This document shows positions 1 through 9,934 of a stretch of 64,000 bases of DNA, one piece after another. The stretch's first letter is position 1. The number at the start of each line of letters is the position of its first letter. Below the pieces are notes generated by a model. It was not told the DNA's origin. It ran no database searches and saw only the letters and a list, made by a program, of their open reading frames with translations. The position numbers and the translations under genes were made by a program. The stretch is from an uncultured Pseudovibrio sp. (GTDB taxonomy: Bacteria; Pseudomonadota; Alphaproteobacteria; Rhizobiales; Stappiaceae): positions 1-64,000 of the forward strand of contig CANMBS010000005.1 of the NCBI GenBank assembly GCA_947496145.1, given 5' to 3'.

Positions 1-506
1 ACGGCTTCTAGCTACCTGGGGTTTTTACACATTGCTGCTGTTAGGATATGGTTTCGAAGTATGTAAACAGGGCCTAGGCTCTGTGGCCCAGTTGCAACCT
101 GTAGGCGTATTTAACGCTACCCCTAAAATATGATGGGACACAAATACCAGCAATATCAATTTGCTACATAACATCTCATGTAATATGCATTTCGTCTCAA
201 TATTGGGATTAAAAATACTTAAAATTTGCAGTAATTGATCTGAATTGATCTGACATGGAATCAAATGATGTTATCAAGTCAGCACTGATTCCACGTGTTG
301 ATGCAGCACTGCCAGGTTGTTTAACACTTTGAACGCGCGCAGTTATTCTGGATGCTTAAACTTGATGCACATCCCGCTCTCATAGGTTGCCGATTCTCAA
401 GCAATGTCATTGGTTATGCGGTTTGCGCCTGTCACCGATTTGCATTAAGTCTGCGTGATATTGAAAGGGGCTCATCGCAAAAACAGCCGATTGTTGCAAC
501 AGCGCC
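1..506. other. No supported gene
   Basis: This stretch lies downstream of the minus-strand pepF gene. Only short open frames are present (for example 25-264 minus and 352-606 plus). They lack a convincing ribosome-binding site or any recognisable motif, and the second runs into the end of pepF. I see no RNA gene here. Confidence 0.6.
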
Positions 507-533
507 TGTAAAAGCGGGAGCCAAAGCCCCCGC
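507..533 (-). terminator. Rho-independent terminator of pepF
   Basis: On the minus strand an 8-bp stem (GCGGGGGC with GCTCCCGC, one G-U pair, loop TTTG; 514-533) is followed by TTTTAC. It begins 27 bases past the pepF stop codon and reads as a simple intrinsic terminator. Confidence 0.75.
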
Positions 534-559
534 CTCTTCAAAATTCAGTCTAGTCGTTC

Positions 560-2404
560 TTACGCCTTATCCATCGCTTCCAGCTCATCAATCAGGCGCT
601 CAATAACCGCAAGACCTTTCTGCCAGAACGCCGGGTCAGTTGCATCCAGACCAAACGGAGCAAGCAGCTCGCTGTGGTGCTTGGTGCCACCAGCCTTCAG
701 AAGATCAAAATACTTCTGCTGGAAGCCCTCTTCGGCTTCCTCATAAACCGCGTAGAGCGAATTCACCAGACAGTCACCGAAGGCATAGGCGTAAACATAA
801 AACGGCGAATGAATGAAATGTGGGATGTAAGTCCAGTAGTTCTCATAGCCACCTTCAAGATCAATCGCCTCACCAAGGCTCTCTTCCTGAACACCCATCC
901 AGATCGCAGAAATCTGCTCAGACGTCAGCTCGCCTTCCTTACGCAGTTCATGAACCTGACGTTCAAAGGTGTAAAACGCAATCTGACGAACAACGGTGTT
1001 CAGCATGTCTTCCACTTTGGAAGCCAGCATGATCTGACGCTTTTCAGGTGTCTCCGCCTTTGCAAGCAGGTCCTTAAAGGTCAGCATTTCCCCAAATACA
1101 GACGCCGTTTCTGCCAGTGTCAGCGGAGTAGGTGCCATCAGCGCACCATTAGGAGCCGCCAGCACCTGATGCACACCATGACCTAACTCATGTGCCAGCG
1201 TCATCACATCACGAATTTTGCCCTGATAGTTCACCAGCACAAATGGATGCGCACTCGGCACAGTTGGGTGAGCAAACGCTCCCGGGGCTTTACCGGGACG
1301 AGCAGGCGCATCAATCCAGTTTTTGTCAAAAAACTGCTTGGCAATATCAGACAGCTCAGGTGAAAACTTGGTGTAAGCATCCAGAACAGTGCCCCGAGCT
1401 TCATCCCATGGAATCTCGCGAGTATCCGCCTGCGGCAGTGGAGCATTGCGATCCCAGAACTTCATCTTCTCAACGCCAAGCCACTTCGCTTTCATGGCAT
1501 AATAACGGTGAGACAGGCGCGGATACGCAGCCCGCACCGCATCCACCAGCGCATCAACCACCTCTCGCTCCACGCGGTTGGCAAGGTGACGGCTGTCCGC
1601 AATATCATCAAAGTTATGCCAGCGGTCGTAAGTGTCTTTGTCTTTCGCAAGTGTATTGGTAATCAGCGTAAAGATGCTCAGATTGCTTGCAAAGGTCTTG
1701 GAAAGCGCCGCCGCCGCCTTCTGGCGCATCTCACCATCGGCTCCCTGTAACAGGTTCAGCGTCTGCTCAATAGACAGCTCCTCACCATCAATCTCATAAC
1801 GAGAACTGGAGATGGTTTCATCAAACAGCCGGTTCCAGGCAGCAGCACCAGTCACATGTTTTTCATGGAAGAGCTGCTCAATTTCCTCACTACGTTCATG
1901 CGGGCGCTCTTTGCGCAGGTCATCCAGCCAGGGGCGGTAATGAGCAAGCTTTTCTGAGAGCAGCGCCTTTTCCAGCACTTCATCATCAATCTTGTTCATC
2001 TCCAGCGTAAAGAACAAAAGATGCAAGCTCGCTGTGGTCAGTTTCTCCTGCACATCACCATAAAACTTCTGCCGCGACGGATCAGTTGTATCACCGGTGT
2101 AAGTCAGCCCTGCAAAGGAGCCGATGCGCCCCATAAGGTCTTCAATCGCCTCATACTGTGCGATTACATCTGCAAGCTTATCACCAGAAGAGGCAGCAAT
2201 CTCAGCCAGCTTACCTTTAAACTCGGTCTCGAACTTCTCCGCCAGTTCTCTGGCTTTCACCATATCCGCATCAATTTCAGGTGCATCCATGGAACTGTAG
2301 AAGACGGAAAGATCCCACTCGGGCAACTCACCAAGTGCAGATCCGGCTGCGGCCTCTGCATTGTGAAATGTAGCTGAAGATGGAAAGACGTGCTTAACGT
2401 TCAT
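560..2404 (-). CDS. pepF: Oligoendopeptidase F, M3 family zinc peptidase
   Basis: This cytoplasmic metallopeptidase of 614 residues, the usual length for the PepF/M3B family, cleaves short oligopeptides during peptide turnover. The zinc motif HELGH lies at residues 405-409, with the third ligand Glu in LTLAETAS near residue 432. The N-terminal helical half (about 40-330) matches the oligopeptidase F N-terminal domain, and the motif region lies in the peptidase M3 domain. No signal peptide is visible. The ATG at 2404 is preceded by a weak GCGGACG box. The gene is transcribed alone, divergently from the sigma-54 regulator at 2637, and ends at a clear hairpin terminator. The family assignment is firm; the in vivo substrates are not inferable. 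Confidence 0.95.
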   Translation of the reverse strand: MNVKHVFPSSATFHNAEAAAGSALGELPEWDLSVFYSSMDAPEIDADMVKARELAEKFETEFKGKLAEIAASSGDKLADVIAQYEAIEDLMGRIGSFAGLTYTGDTTDPSRQKFYGDVQEKLTTASLHLLFFTLEMNKIDDEVLEKALLSEKLAHYRPWLDDLRKERPHERSEEIEQLFHEKHVTGAAAWNRLFDETISSSRYEIDGEELSIEQTLNLLQGADGEMRQKAAAALSKTFASNLSIFTLITNTLAKDKDTYDRWHNFDDIADSRHLANRVEREVVDALVDAVRAAYPRLSHRYYAMKAKWLGVEKMKFWDRNAPLPQADTREIPWDEARGTVLDAYTKFSPELSDIAKQFFDKNWIDAPARPGKAPGAFAHPTVPSAHPFVLVNYQGKIRDVMTLAHELGHGVHQVLAAPNGALMAPTPLTLAETASVFGEMLTFKDLLAKAETPEKRQIMLASKVEDMLNTVVRQIAFYTFERQVHELRKEGELTSEQISAIWMGVQEESLGEAIDLEGGYENYWTYIPHFIHSPFYVYAYAFGDCLVNSLYAVYEEAEEGFQQKYFDLLKAGGTKHHSELLAPFGLDATDPAFWQKGLAVIERLIDELEAMDKA

Positions 2405-2636
2405 AATAGCGTCCGCTTATGGGATGGCTCAGCGCCACGAAAAGAAAAAAGATCAGACCCCCAAAATAGGCTCTGGATCACTTAGCTTCAATATGCTCGC
2501 AATCTTTGCACATGCAATGCTGTGTTTTAACAAGATCCCCAAAATGAGGTGGGCAATTTGTTTAGAAATTTACGTGCAGGATGACCTAAATTGGCACACT
2601 ATGCATTACTGCCTAGAGTATTTGAGGGGATTTCCT

Positions 2637-4193
2637 ATGGCTCAACGTATTTTGATCGTAGACGACGATCCGGTTCAGCACCGTCTTTTAGAAGCAGCGG
2701 TGAAGCGGTTCGGCTACAGGTCGAAAAGTTGCGTTGATGGCCGCGAAGCACTGCAAGTTTTAACCGGCCCCGCTCATTCGGAAATCGATTTGGTTATTCT
2801 TGACCTGATGATGCCAAAGGTGGACGGCCTTCAGGTTCTGCGTGAAACGCGCAGTTCAAGGAATCCGGTTCCCGTTATTGTTCAGACAGCGAATGGCAGT
2901 ATCGAAACCGTAATTGAGGCCATGCAAGCAGGCGCACAGGACTTTGTGGTCAAGCCGTGCCGTCCAGAACGCCTGCAGGTATCCATCACCAACCTGCTCA
3001 AGGTCGCAACGCTCGAAGACGAGCTCACCCGCATCCGCAAGCAATCTGACGGTACGCTCACATTTGACAATATCGTCACCCGTTCTGAGCCGATGGACCG
3101 CGTTCTGCGACTGGGCGAAAGAGCTGCCTCCTCCAACATACCTATCCTCATTGAAGGTGAGTCCGGTGTGGGCAAGGAATTGATAGCCCGAGCAATTCAG
3201 GGCTCCAGCGAACGCCGTTCCAAACCCTTTGTAACGGTCAACTGCGGCGCGATCCCTGATCATCTGGTGGAGTCCATCCTCTTTGGTCATGAGAAAGGGG
3301 CGTTTACTGGTGCAGTCGACAAGCACATCGGCAAGTTTCAGGAAGCAAACGGCGGAACCCTTTTTCTGGACGAAGTTGGGGAACTCCCGCTCGATGTACA
3401 GGTCAAGCTCTTGCGTGCACTTCAGGAAGGTGAAGTCGATCCGGTTGGTGCACGTAAACCTGTCAAAGTGGACTTCCGCCTGATCTCAGCAACCAACCGC
3501 CGCCTGATTGATCAGGTGAAAGAAGGGAAATTCCGCGAAGACCTGTATTACCGCCTCAACGTCTACCCGATCTGGATTCCTCCTCTAAGAGACCGCAATG
3601 AGGATATTCCTGAGTTAACCCGCCATTTTCTCGCACGTTTTGCAGCTGAGGAGAGCAAGCCGCAAGTCACAGGTATTACTTCTGACACGCTGAATATGCT
3701 TGGAAACTATGACTGGCCTGGCAACATTCGCCAACTTGAAAACGCAGTATTCCGCGCCGTTGTCCTGTGCGATGGTCCAAGCCTGACATGTGATGACTTC
3801 CCGCAAATAGCTCAGGCAACTGATACGCCAATGAGTTACGGGTCTCCATCGCCTGCCGGAAAAACTGAGCAGATAACTGACGTCTATTCTTCATCCCTGA
3901 GTGTAACGAGTAAATGGGAGGAACAGCAGGACGAGCAATTTCTTCAGGTCGAAGCCGTTTCAGCCTTCGATGCGGAACAACCTCCCTTTGGATATATGCG
4001 CTCCCTTGATGGAGAAGGCCATGTCCGCACGCTCACAAGCGTGGAGGAAGAGATGATCCGCACGGCGATCTCCCATTACGGGGGACGTATGACCGAGGTT
4101 GCCAGGCGATTGGGCATCGGGCGCTCAACGCTTTACCGCAAACTGAAGGAATACGGGCTGGAAGACGCACCAGAAGCAAAAGCATCACAATAA
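2637..4193 (+). CDS. Sigma-54-dependent response regulator (REC-AAA+-Fis)
   Basis: This NtrC-class activator of 518 residues has three parts. A receiver domain (about 4-120) carries the acidic cluster VDDD and the phospho-acceptor Asp56 in VILDLMMP. The AAA+ domain has Walker A GESGVGKE from residue 174 and the sigma-54 contact loop GAFTGA at 221-226. A C-terminal Fis-type helix-turn-helix covers about 475-518. A long linker of roughly 80 residues joins the AAA+ and DNA-binding parts. The open frame extends upstream to 2424, but the ATG at 2637 follows GAGGGGA by six bases and begins exactly at the receiver fold, so I chose it. No histidine kinase is adjacent, so the partner kinase and regulon are unknown. 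It should act at promoters with -24/-12 elements. Confidence 0.9.
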   Translation: MAQRILIVDDDPVQHRLLEAAVKRFGYRSKSCVDGREALQVLTGPAHSEIDLVILDLMMPKVDGLQVLRETRSSRNPVPVIVQTANGSIETVIEAMQAGAQDFVVKPCRPERLQVSITNLLKVATLEDELTRIRKQSDGTLTFDNIVTRSEPMDRVLRLGERAASSNIPILIEGESGVGKELIARAIQGSSERRSKPFVTVNCGAIPDHLVESILFGHEKGAFTGAVDKHIGKFQEANGGTLFLDEVGELPLDVQVKLLRALQEGEVDPVGARKPVKVDFRLISATNRRLIDQVKEGKFREDLYYRLNVYPIWIPPLRDRNEDIPELTRHFLARFAAEESKPQVTGITSDTLNMLGNYDWPGNIRQLENAVFRAVVLCDGPSLTCDDFPQIAQATDTPMSYGSPSPAGKTEQITDVYSSSLSVTSKWEEQQDEQFLQVEAVSAFDAEQPPFGYMRSLDGEGHVRTLTSVEEEMIRTAISHYGGRMTEVARRLGIGRSTLYRKLKEYGLEDAPEAKASQ

Positions 4194-4433
4194 AACAGTT
4201 TTCAAAAAACAACTCGGCTCTTAAAACGAGAAGAACTGGCACATAAAAAACCGTGGGTTTAGGTTCATATCACTTAACCTTGAATTCAAAACACCACGCA
4301 ACCGTGCTATTTCAAATCGCATTAGTGTATATGCGTAATAAATATAAGTTTGGGTAAAACAACACTCTCTTATTTCAGGGCGCTCAACTTAAGCCTAAAA
4401 AAGATCAGAGAGTTGTCAGGTGGGTGATCACAA

Positions 4434-6086
4434 ATGTTTGGCAGAACGAGCAAGTCCATGCTGCTCGCAGGGGCGGTTTTTGCGTTTTCAACACTAGTAT
4501 ATTCAGCGCATGCAGCACTTCCGGAAGACACGGATAAACGGCTTGATCAGGTAAATCTGGCCCAAACTCATCCGGTTGCACAGGAATTGCAAAAGTCCTT
4601 CAGCAAAAAACACCTTCGCAGAAACTTTCACGCAAAACGTGAAGCCGCAGCTGCAAAACTGTTTTATGAAAACAGAAGCTTCCTGCCTGCATGGCTCTAC
4701 AAGGGCAAACTCACCACCAGCGCATTATCTGTCATCAAAAAGCTTCAGGCCGCAGATGAAGAAGGTCTGACCGCCACAGACTACCTTGCCCCGGCCTCTG
4801 ACTTTAATGCAGATGGCAAAGCCACCCCGGAACAGATCGCAGCAGCAGAGTTGGAGCTCACCCACTCCATTCTGAAATATGCTGAAGATGCACAGACAGG
4901 ACGTATTAGTCCCCGTGCAATCTCAAAGGACATCAGCCTGCGCCCGGAAAGACCTGACCCGATTGAAGCACTGACAAAGATCGCAGGTTCAGCAAATCCT
5001 TCTGTTGTTCTTGCAGCATTCAATCCGCCGCACGCAGAATATAAAGCGCTGAAAGAGCAACTCGCTCAGCTCCGGCAGCAAACCCGGAGCGGTGAGCTGG
5101 AGAAGCAGGTTGTCATCCCGGCAGGCAAGCTCTTGAAGGTCGGTGTAAAGAGCCGCCGTGTCGCGCTGCTTCGCGAGCGCCTCAATGTTCCAACCGTTCC
5201 TTCCCAGACAAACGTTTACACTCAAGACCTTGCCTACGCTGTAGAAGCGTTTCAGGCAAAGAATGGCTTACACCCGGATGGAACCGTAGGTCCGCGCACT
5301 CTTCTGTCCTTAAATGGCCGTGTCTTTGGTGATCCGATCAAAGATGTAATCGCGAATATGGAACGCTGGCGCTGGATGCCACGCGATCTGGGAGAAACCC
5401 ACCTGCGTGTCAACATTCCAGAATTCATGGTCCGCCTGAATATGGAAGGGTTTGTGATCTATGAAACCCGTGTGGTCGTAGGCAAACGCTCCAACAAGAC
5501 ACCTGTCTTCTCCGACAAGATGCAGCACGTGATCGTAAATCCATACTGGAACGTGCCCTACTCCATCGCGTCAAAAGAACTCCTGCCAGAAATGCGGGCG
5601 AGCGATCCTCACAGCTACCTGCGCAAAGGTAACTACGAAATCGTCTATGGTGGTAAGGTTGTTGACCCACGCCGTGTGAACTGGGATGCCGTGACATTCA
5701 AGCAGATCCGCATCCGTCAGCGCCCGGGCCGCGGCAACGCACTGGGCAAAATCAAGTTCATGTTCCCGAACAAGCACAACGTATACATGCATGACACGCC
5801 GTCAAAGTCGCTGTTCAACCGTTCTGAACGCGCATTCTCTCACGGCTGTGTTCGTGTTCAGAACCCCTTTGAATTCTCCGATGCATTGATGGCAACACAA
5901 GGTGCCATCACCGGCAACTACATTCGCTCACTGGTTGGAAAAAAGCAGACGCAGGTAAACCTGCAAAACGACATTCCAGTGCACATTTCCTACTTCACCG
6001 CCTTTGTGGATGAAGCTGGAAAGCTGCAAAGACGGCCGGATATTTATGGCTACAATCAGGCCATTATGGATGCTCTGAACCTCTGA
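4434..6086 (+). CDS. L,D-transpeptidase (YcbB/LdtD type)
   Basis: This enzyme forms 3-3 cross-links between peptidoglycan stem peptides in the periplasm. The 550-residue protein opens with a signal peptide (about 1-28, cleavage near AHA). A helical scaffold domain comes next, then a peptidoglycan-binding domain around residues 235-300 (AFQAKNG, DGTVGPRTL), then the YkuD catalytic domain. The catalytic motif SHGCVRV places His470 and the nucleophile Cys472; the upstream HDTPSK segment completes the active site. The domain order resembles E. coli LdtD (YcbB). The start ATG has an AGGTGG box about ten bases upstream. The neighbouring DUF882 protein is also an envelope enzyme, so the two probably form a cell-wall pair with separate promoters (240-bp gap). 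Confidence 0.9.
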   Translation: MFGRTSKSMLLAGAVFAFSTLVYSAHAALPEDTDKRLDQVNLAQTHPVAQELQKSFSKKHLRRNFHAKREAAAAKLFYENRSFLPAWLYKGKLTTSALSVIKKLQAADEEGLTATDYLAPASDFNADGKATPEQIAAAELELTHSILKYAEDAQTGRISPRAISKDISLRPERPDPIEALTKIAGSANPSVVLAAFNPPHAEYKALKEQLAQLRQQTRSGELEKQVVIPAGKLLKVGVKSRRVALLRERLNVPTVPSQTNVYTQDLAYAVEAFQAKNGLHPDGTVGPRTLLSLNGRVFGDPIKDVIANMERWRWMPRDLGETHLRVNIPEFMVRLNMEGFVIYETRVVVGKRSNKTPVFSDKMQHVIVNPYWNVPYSIASKELLPEMRASDPHSYLRKGNYEIVYGGKVVDPRRVNWDAVTFKQIRIRQRPGRGNALGKIKFMFPNKHNVYMHDTPSKSLFNRSERAFSHGCVRVQNPFEFSDALMATQGAITGNYIRSLVGKKQTQVNLQNDIPVHISYFTAFVDEAGKLQRRPDIYGYNQAIMDALNL

Positions 6087-6330
6087 TATTGTCACTTTAC
6101 ACATGTTTCCACAGCTACATACCAACTTGTAGCTGCGGATTCGTGCGCATAAGTCGCAGAAAAATAGCTAAAAATAGTAAAAACTTGGATTGTTGCCGTT
6201 AAGCCACTAGTTCGCGTTAATTGTAACTACAGTAAAGGCTCATTAACCTTGTCCGCACTAGAAGGAAAGAGGTGGGACTCTGGGGTAAGGTTAGAGTCGA
6301 TAACGCGAAAGCGAGTTTCAATTGCGTGAC

Positions 6331-8022
6331 ATGATTGCATTCGGGCGCTCAGACTTTGTCAAACGTCTGCCTGGCATTTCAATGCTGGTCGCAGCTGTTC
6401 TATGTGCGTTCTTTCTCACCTCAATCGCCTCAGCAAATGCGAGCACACGCACGCTGAAGCTGTACTTTACCCACACCAAAGAACGGGCAGAAATCACCTT
6501 CAAGCGCAATGGCCGTTATGATCAGGCTGGCCTGCGCAAGCTCAACAACTTTCTGCGCGACTGGCGGCAGAAAGAGCCAACCAAAATGGACCCGGAACTG
6601 TTTGATCTGATCTGGGAAGTCTATCAGAAGACCGGCTCAAGCAAGTACATCCACGTGGTCTCCGCCTACCGCTCACCCAAAACCAACAATATGCTCCGCA
6701 AGCGCTCCAGCGGTGTGGCAAAAAACAGCCAGCACACCAAAGGCCGCGCTATGGATTTCTTTATCCCGGGCGTGAGCACTGCAAAACTGCGGGCACTTGG
6801 TCTGCGTCAGCATGTGGGCGGCGTTGGGTACTACCCGCGCTCCAACACACCGTTTGTGCATATGGATACGGGTTCTGTTCGGCACTGGCCACGCATGAGC
6901 CGCCGTCAACTGGCAAAAGTCTTTCCAAAAGGCGATACCATCCACATCCCGTCCGACGGTAAACCAATGGCTCGTTACAAGCAGACACTTGCTGCTGTAA
7001 AGCGCCGGGGTTCAGGCCGCTCCACAACCGTTGCCAGCCGCTCCTCACGCTCTGCCGAAAAAGCTGGTGCACGTGTCAAATCCTCTGAGACCAGCGGTAA
7101 CTTCTTCTCTCGCTTATTCAGTAGTTCTGACGGGGAAAAGAGCAGCAAGCCAAAAACTGCCCCTGCGAAAAAGGCTCCAGTTGTACGCGAGCCTGATCCA
7201 AGCCGCCGTGTAAATGCAGAGTACAACACAATTCCGCAACCTAAAGTGGGACTGCTGGCTAACAAGCCAGCAGCAAGCCCTGTACCGGGCGCTGCTTCAC
7301 CTCTGGCCCTGGCCGCAGCAACGCCTTTCGCTAAGCCAAGAGCTGAAGCTGACACTACATCGGATATAGCGAAAGCAAATCCAGCCCTGCTTGCGACTGC
7401 TCGCCCGCGCATAAAACCACAGCAACTTATTCAAGTTGCAGCACTTCCAGCGGCAACACCACCAGTGCCGCAACGAGCACCGCAAATGCCTGCTGCTGTA
7501 GAAACACCAAAGGATGGCATTGCCGCTATCATCGCAGCAACAGGCGAACAAACACCTGAGAGCCTGCGCCCACTGGCAAACACCCGGCTGGCTTATGCCT
7601 CTTCAACAGCAGGCACCAATCCAGCCAAAGACAAGTTTAGCAAAAAAACTGCAACTGCCGCACAGGCCCCCTTCGCGCCTCAGCGACTACCTGACCTGAT
7701 GCCTAAGCCACAACCAACACAGCAAACGATTGTTGCTAAAGCCGTACATCAGGCACCTATGGTTGGCTTCCACTCTGCACCACAGCCCAATGCTGTGTTG
7801 ATGCTTGACCCAACCTGGACTGCAAACAACCGCCGCACCATCACAATGCAGCACCCGGACCAGAACCAGCTGGCGGTACTCACGACCTCCGTCACCTCAG
7901 TTCTGAAAGACTCATTTATTAAAACGCCCTACCGCCCAATCCGCAAACGCATCAACCGAGGCGCAGCAATCGCATGGCTGGACTCCATCTACACAGGCGG
8001 AATGCAGGTTTCCTCCAGATAA
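6331..8022 (+). CDS. DUF882 (YcbK-like, M15A-fold) secreted protein
   Basis: This exported protein of about 563 residues has an N-terminal signal segment (about 12-38, ending near SANA). It then has a DUF882 domain of about 150 residues, related to zinc D,D-carboxypeptidases of the M15 fold. The metal ligands are visible: His135 and Asp142 in QHTKGRAMDF, and His177 in FVHMDTG. The last ~330 residues are low-complexity, rich in Ala, Pro, Lys and Gln, with no recognisable domain; this is an unusually long tail. A TTG at 6322 is an alternative start nine bases upstream; I prefer the ATG. The family is thought to trim peptidoglycan, which fits the adjacent L,D-transpeptidase. Enzymatic activity is inferred from the conserved ligands only. 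Confidence 0.85.
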   Translation: MIAFGRSDFVKRLPGISMLVAAVLCAFFLTSIASANASTRTLKLYFTHTKERAEITFKRNGRYDQAGLRKLNNFLRDWRQKEPTKMDPELFDLIWEVYQKTGSSKYIHVVSAYRSPKTNNMLRKRSSGVAKNSQHTKGRAMDFFIPGVSTAKLRALGLRQHVGGVGYYPRSNTPFVHMDTGSVRHWPRMSRRQLAKVFPKGDTIHIPSDGKPMARYKQTLAAVKRRGSGRSTTVASRSSRSAEKAGARVKSSETSGNFFSRLFSSSDGEKSSKPKTAPAKKAPVVREPDPSRRVNAEYNTIPQPKVGLLANKPAASPVPGAASPLALAAATPFAKPRAEADTTSDIAKANPALLATARPRIKPQQLIQVAALPAATPPVPQRAPQMPAAVETPKDGIAAIIAATGEQTPESLRPLANTRLAYASSTAGTNPAKDKFSKKTATAAQAPFAPQRLPDLMPKPQPTQQTIVAKAVHQAPMVGFHSAPQPNAVLMLDPTWTANNRRTITMQHPDQNQLAVLTTSVTSVLKDSFIKTPYRPIRKRINRGAAIAWLDSIYTGGMQVSSR

Positions 8023-8270
8023 ACCAGCGTGAAGAGCAGGTTCTTTCAAGCAACTCCTCCTCAATTCGAAACCCTGGGCGATATAACTCTCGTCAGTTCT
8101 TGTACTTCTTTTAACCTGATTAAAATACTCAGAGTAATTGTTCAAAGCTGGGATACCACTAACATCAACACCCATTCCATCATGCAGCAGTTCTTTGGGT
8201 ATCTGATATTTTTTTGACTGCTATCAGCTATGGTCCCGTCAAAGTCCCAAATGACTGCCATGATCTTCAT
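8023..8270 (-). pseudogene. Remnant of a HAD-superfamily hydrolase gene
   Basis: On the minus strand the ATG at 8270 opens a frame reading MAVIWDFDGTIADSSQKN, a textbook HAD motif I with the DxDGT nucleophile. The frame then fails. The next conserved piece (SGIPALNNYSEYF, from about 8163) is in a second frame. A third piece (N-stop-RELYRPGF, then EEELLERT) is in a third frame, with TGA where relatives have the Trp of NWRELY. At least two frameshifts and one nonsense change are therefore present. The 3' two-thirds of a normal HAD gene is missing, its place taken by the end of the DUF882 gene. I read this as a truncated, decayed gene. Confidence 0.7.
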
Positions 8271-8602
8271 AATATGAAATCTCGTGTTCAGTTTGCAAAA
8301 ACATCAGCAGGATTGATGGCTTTTGCTTATCGGACTGAACTCAATAGCCTGCTCTCCGCGCGAACCATCCCGACAAATAGAAATCCCTTGACAGCGTTTC
8401 TCTCAGGTACTCTGATAAACTTCGCACCTTGAGTATCCCAACCAGTTTTTACCATAACTTTGCTCAATAGAAATCGAGCTACCTCCAAAAAGCGAATATA
8501 CTGAAGTATTCAGACCAAGATTACATATGAATTGTGAAGCACCTGCGTTACTTCAGGAAGTTACAACTCAAACACCCTGTTCAGAAAGAATGAGGCAGAT
8601 AC
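8271..8602. other. No intact gene; possible further decayed sequence
   Basis: No intact open frame with a start signal was found. On the minus strand short coding-like runs such as SEYLRETLSRDFYLSGWF occur in shifting frames upstream of the HAD remnant. This may be more of the same decayed locus. I could not assign them to a family. Confidence 0.4.
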
Positions 8603-8640
8603 AAAAAAGGAAGCGCCCATAAAGAGGCGCTTCCTTTCTT
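8603..8640 (-). terminator. Terminator of gapR (bidirectional hairpin)
   Basis: A perfect 9-bp stem (GGAAGCGCC at 8609-8617 with GGCGCTTCC at 8626-8634) is flanked by A-runs on the left and T-runs on the right, so it can stop transcription in both directions. It lies about 35 bases past the gapR stop codon. Confidence 0.85.
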
Positions 8641-8673
8641 AAATCCGCAGTCTCAAAAAAATCATGCAGAGAC

Positions 8674-8940
8674 TTAGGCGTCTTCCATCACCGGGCCAGC
8701 CATGCCAAGCGCGTGCAGGTAGAGATCCAGAATTGCCTCTTCCTCTTCACGCTCATGCGGCTTGCGTTTGCGCATGGAAACGATCTTGCGCATGACTTTC
8801 ACGTCAAAGCCATTGCCCTTAGCTTCCGCATAAACATCCTTGATGTCATCTGCGATCACTTTTTTCTCTTCTTCGAGACGTTCAACACGTTCAATAAATG
8901 CACGCAGCTGATCTGCTGCTACACCACCGGCATCTGCCAT
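8674..8940 (-). CDS. gapR: GapR nucleoid-associated protein (DUF2312)
   Basis: This 88-residue DUF2312 protein has the same length and arrangement as Caulobacter GapR, which binds overtwisted DNA ahead of replication and transcription and stimulates topoisomerases. A long coiled-coil helix (about 8-50, [16 protein letters not shown]) is followed by the basic segment [16 protein letters not shown] and an acidic helical tail. No signal peptide or membrane segment is present. The gene stands alone on the minus strand and ends at a strong bidirectional terminator. Identification is by overall sequence pattern; the family is restricted mainly to alphaproteobacteria. Confidence 0.85.
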   Translation of the reverse strand: MADAGGVAADQLRAFIERVERLEEEKKVIADDIKDVYAEAKGNGFDVKVMRKIVSMRKRKPHEREEEEAILDLYLHALGMAGPVMEDA

Positions 8941-9934
8941 GTAAAATCCACCTTACGTTTGTGCGAAACATCATTAACCTTGTTGTCTTGCTGCCAGAAC
9001 TAAGCAGATCGGTCAACCGTCCAGCTTCGGTTTTCAGCATGCTTCACAGGTTCTGAAAGAAGAACTGATTTTCAATGGGAATATAAAACACCAGCCTCAA
9101 TTCCAGCACAATCCGCTGTCACATCCTTGAAGGATTTTCACCCTGAGATTGCAAGGCCTTCACCTCCGGCAAAACGCAACATACATTGCACGCAAAATAA
9201 TCAACCAGTCTAAATAGTAACCCTTACGCACACTCCCTTCTGATGAGACATACGCACAATTGTCCAAAGATAAATCAGCGCGACAAATTCACCGCGTAAA
9301 TATATCACCAAACCCTCAAACGGGCTTTCACTGTTTTTGCGTGGTTTAATATTACAAATTTCTGTTTCCCGCTTAAAACGGTAATGTATACGATAAATTA
9401 TCGACAAAATGTCGCAGATTAAAGAAACACCTTGTCCGCCTGATATTCGCTTTCAACATACAGTTCCGGCCCCAACATTGGCATATCCCCTTTCAGAACC
9501 ACGACTTTGACCGAAACACCGTTTACCCCATTGTCTTCTCTTTCAAAATAACAACCTTGCAACCTTCCGGAACTGTGGGAGGTGAAAAGGTTTTTAGGCT
9601 TTCCCCTTGATTCCATGGGAAACTCAGTCCAATAAAGTAGTGTTAATTCCTGGAGGTGAGGTCCGCTTTACGGATCCCGTCTCAAATGTTAACGAGGGGG
9701 TCTTCCACACTCATCCAGAGTAAGGGTGAGGTAACCATAGCATGACATGTCGGGCTGAAAATAAATCATCATCCTGCCGTTTTTCTATGGCCAATGATGA
9801 CAGAGGGCAGCGTTCCATACTCTGAAAACTCTGTATCACCCCCTGCTAGTGCTCTGAGAGCTTCACTCATGGGCCGAACCACGTTGACAAGGGCATCAAC
9901 TGCACGCATTAAACTGCCGTTTGTAGCTGTATAA
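8941..9934. other. Near-1-kb gap; at most one doubtful small ORF
   Basis: This gap separates gapR (leftward) from DUF1036-pyk (rightward), so it should hold promoters in both directions. A 65-codon minus-strand frame (9419-9616) reads MESRGKPKNLF to YQADKVFL and has protein-like composition, but its start lacks a clear ribosome-binding site and I recognise no family. A second frame at 9210-9407 is weaker still. A small imperfect hairpin (CTCA/TGAG ends) sits near 9710-9730. I make no gene call here. Confidence 0.45.

Noticed and set aside
2424-2636. 71-codon N-terminal extension of the sigma-54 regulator
   Set aside because: The ATG at 2637 has a strong ribosome-binding site and starts at the receiver fold; the extension has no homologous character.
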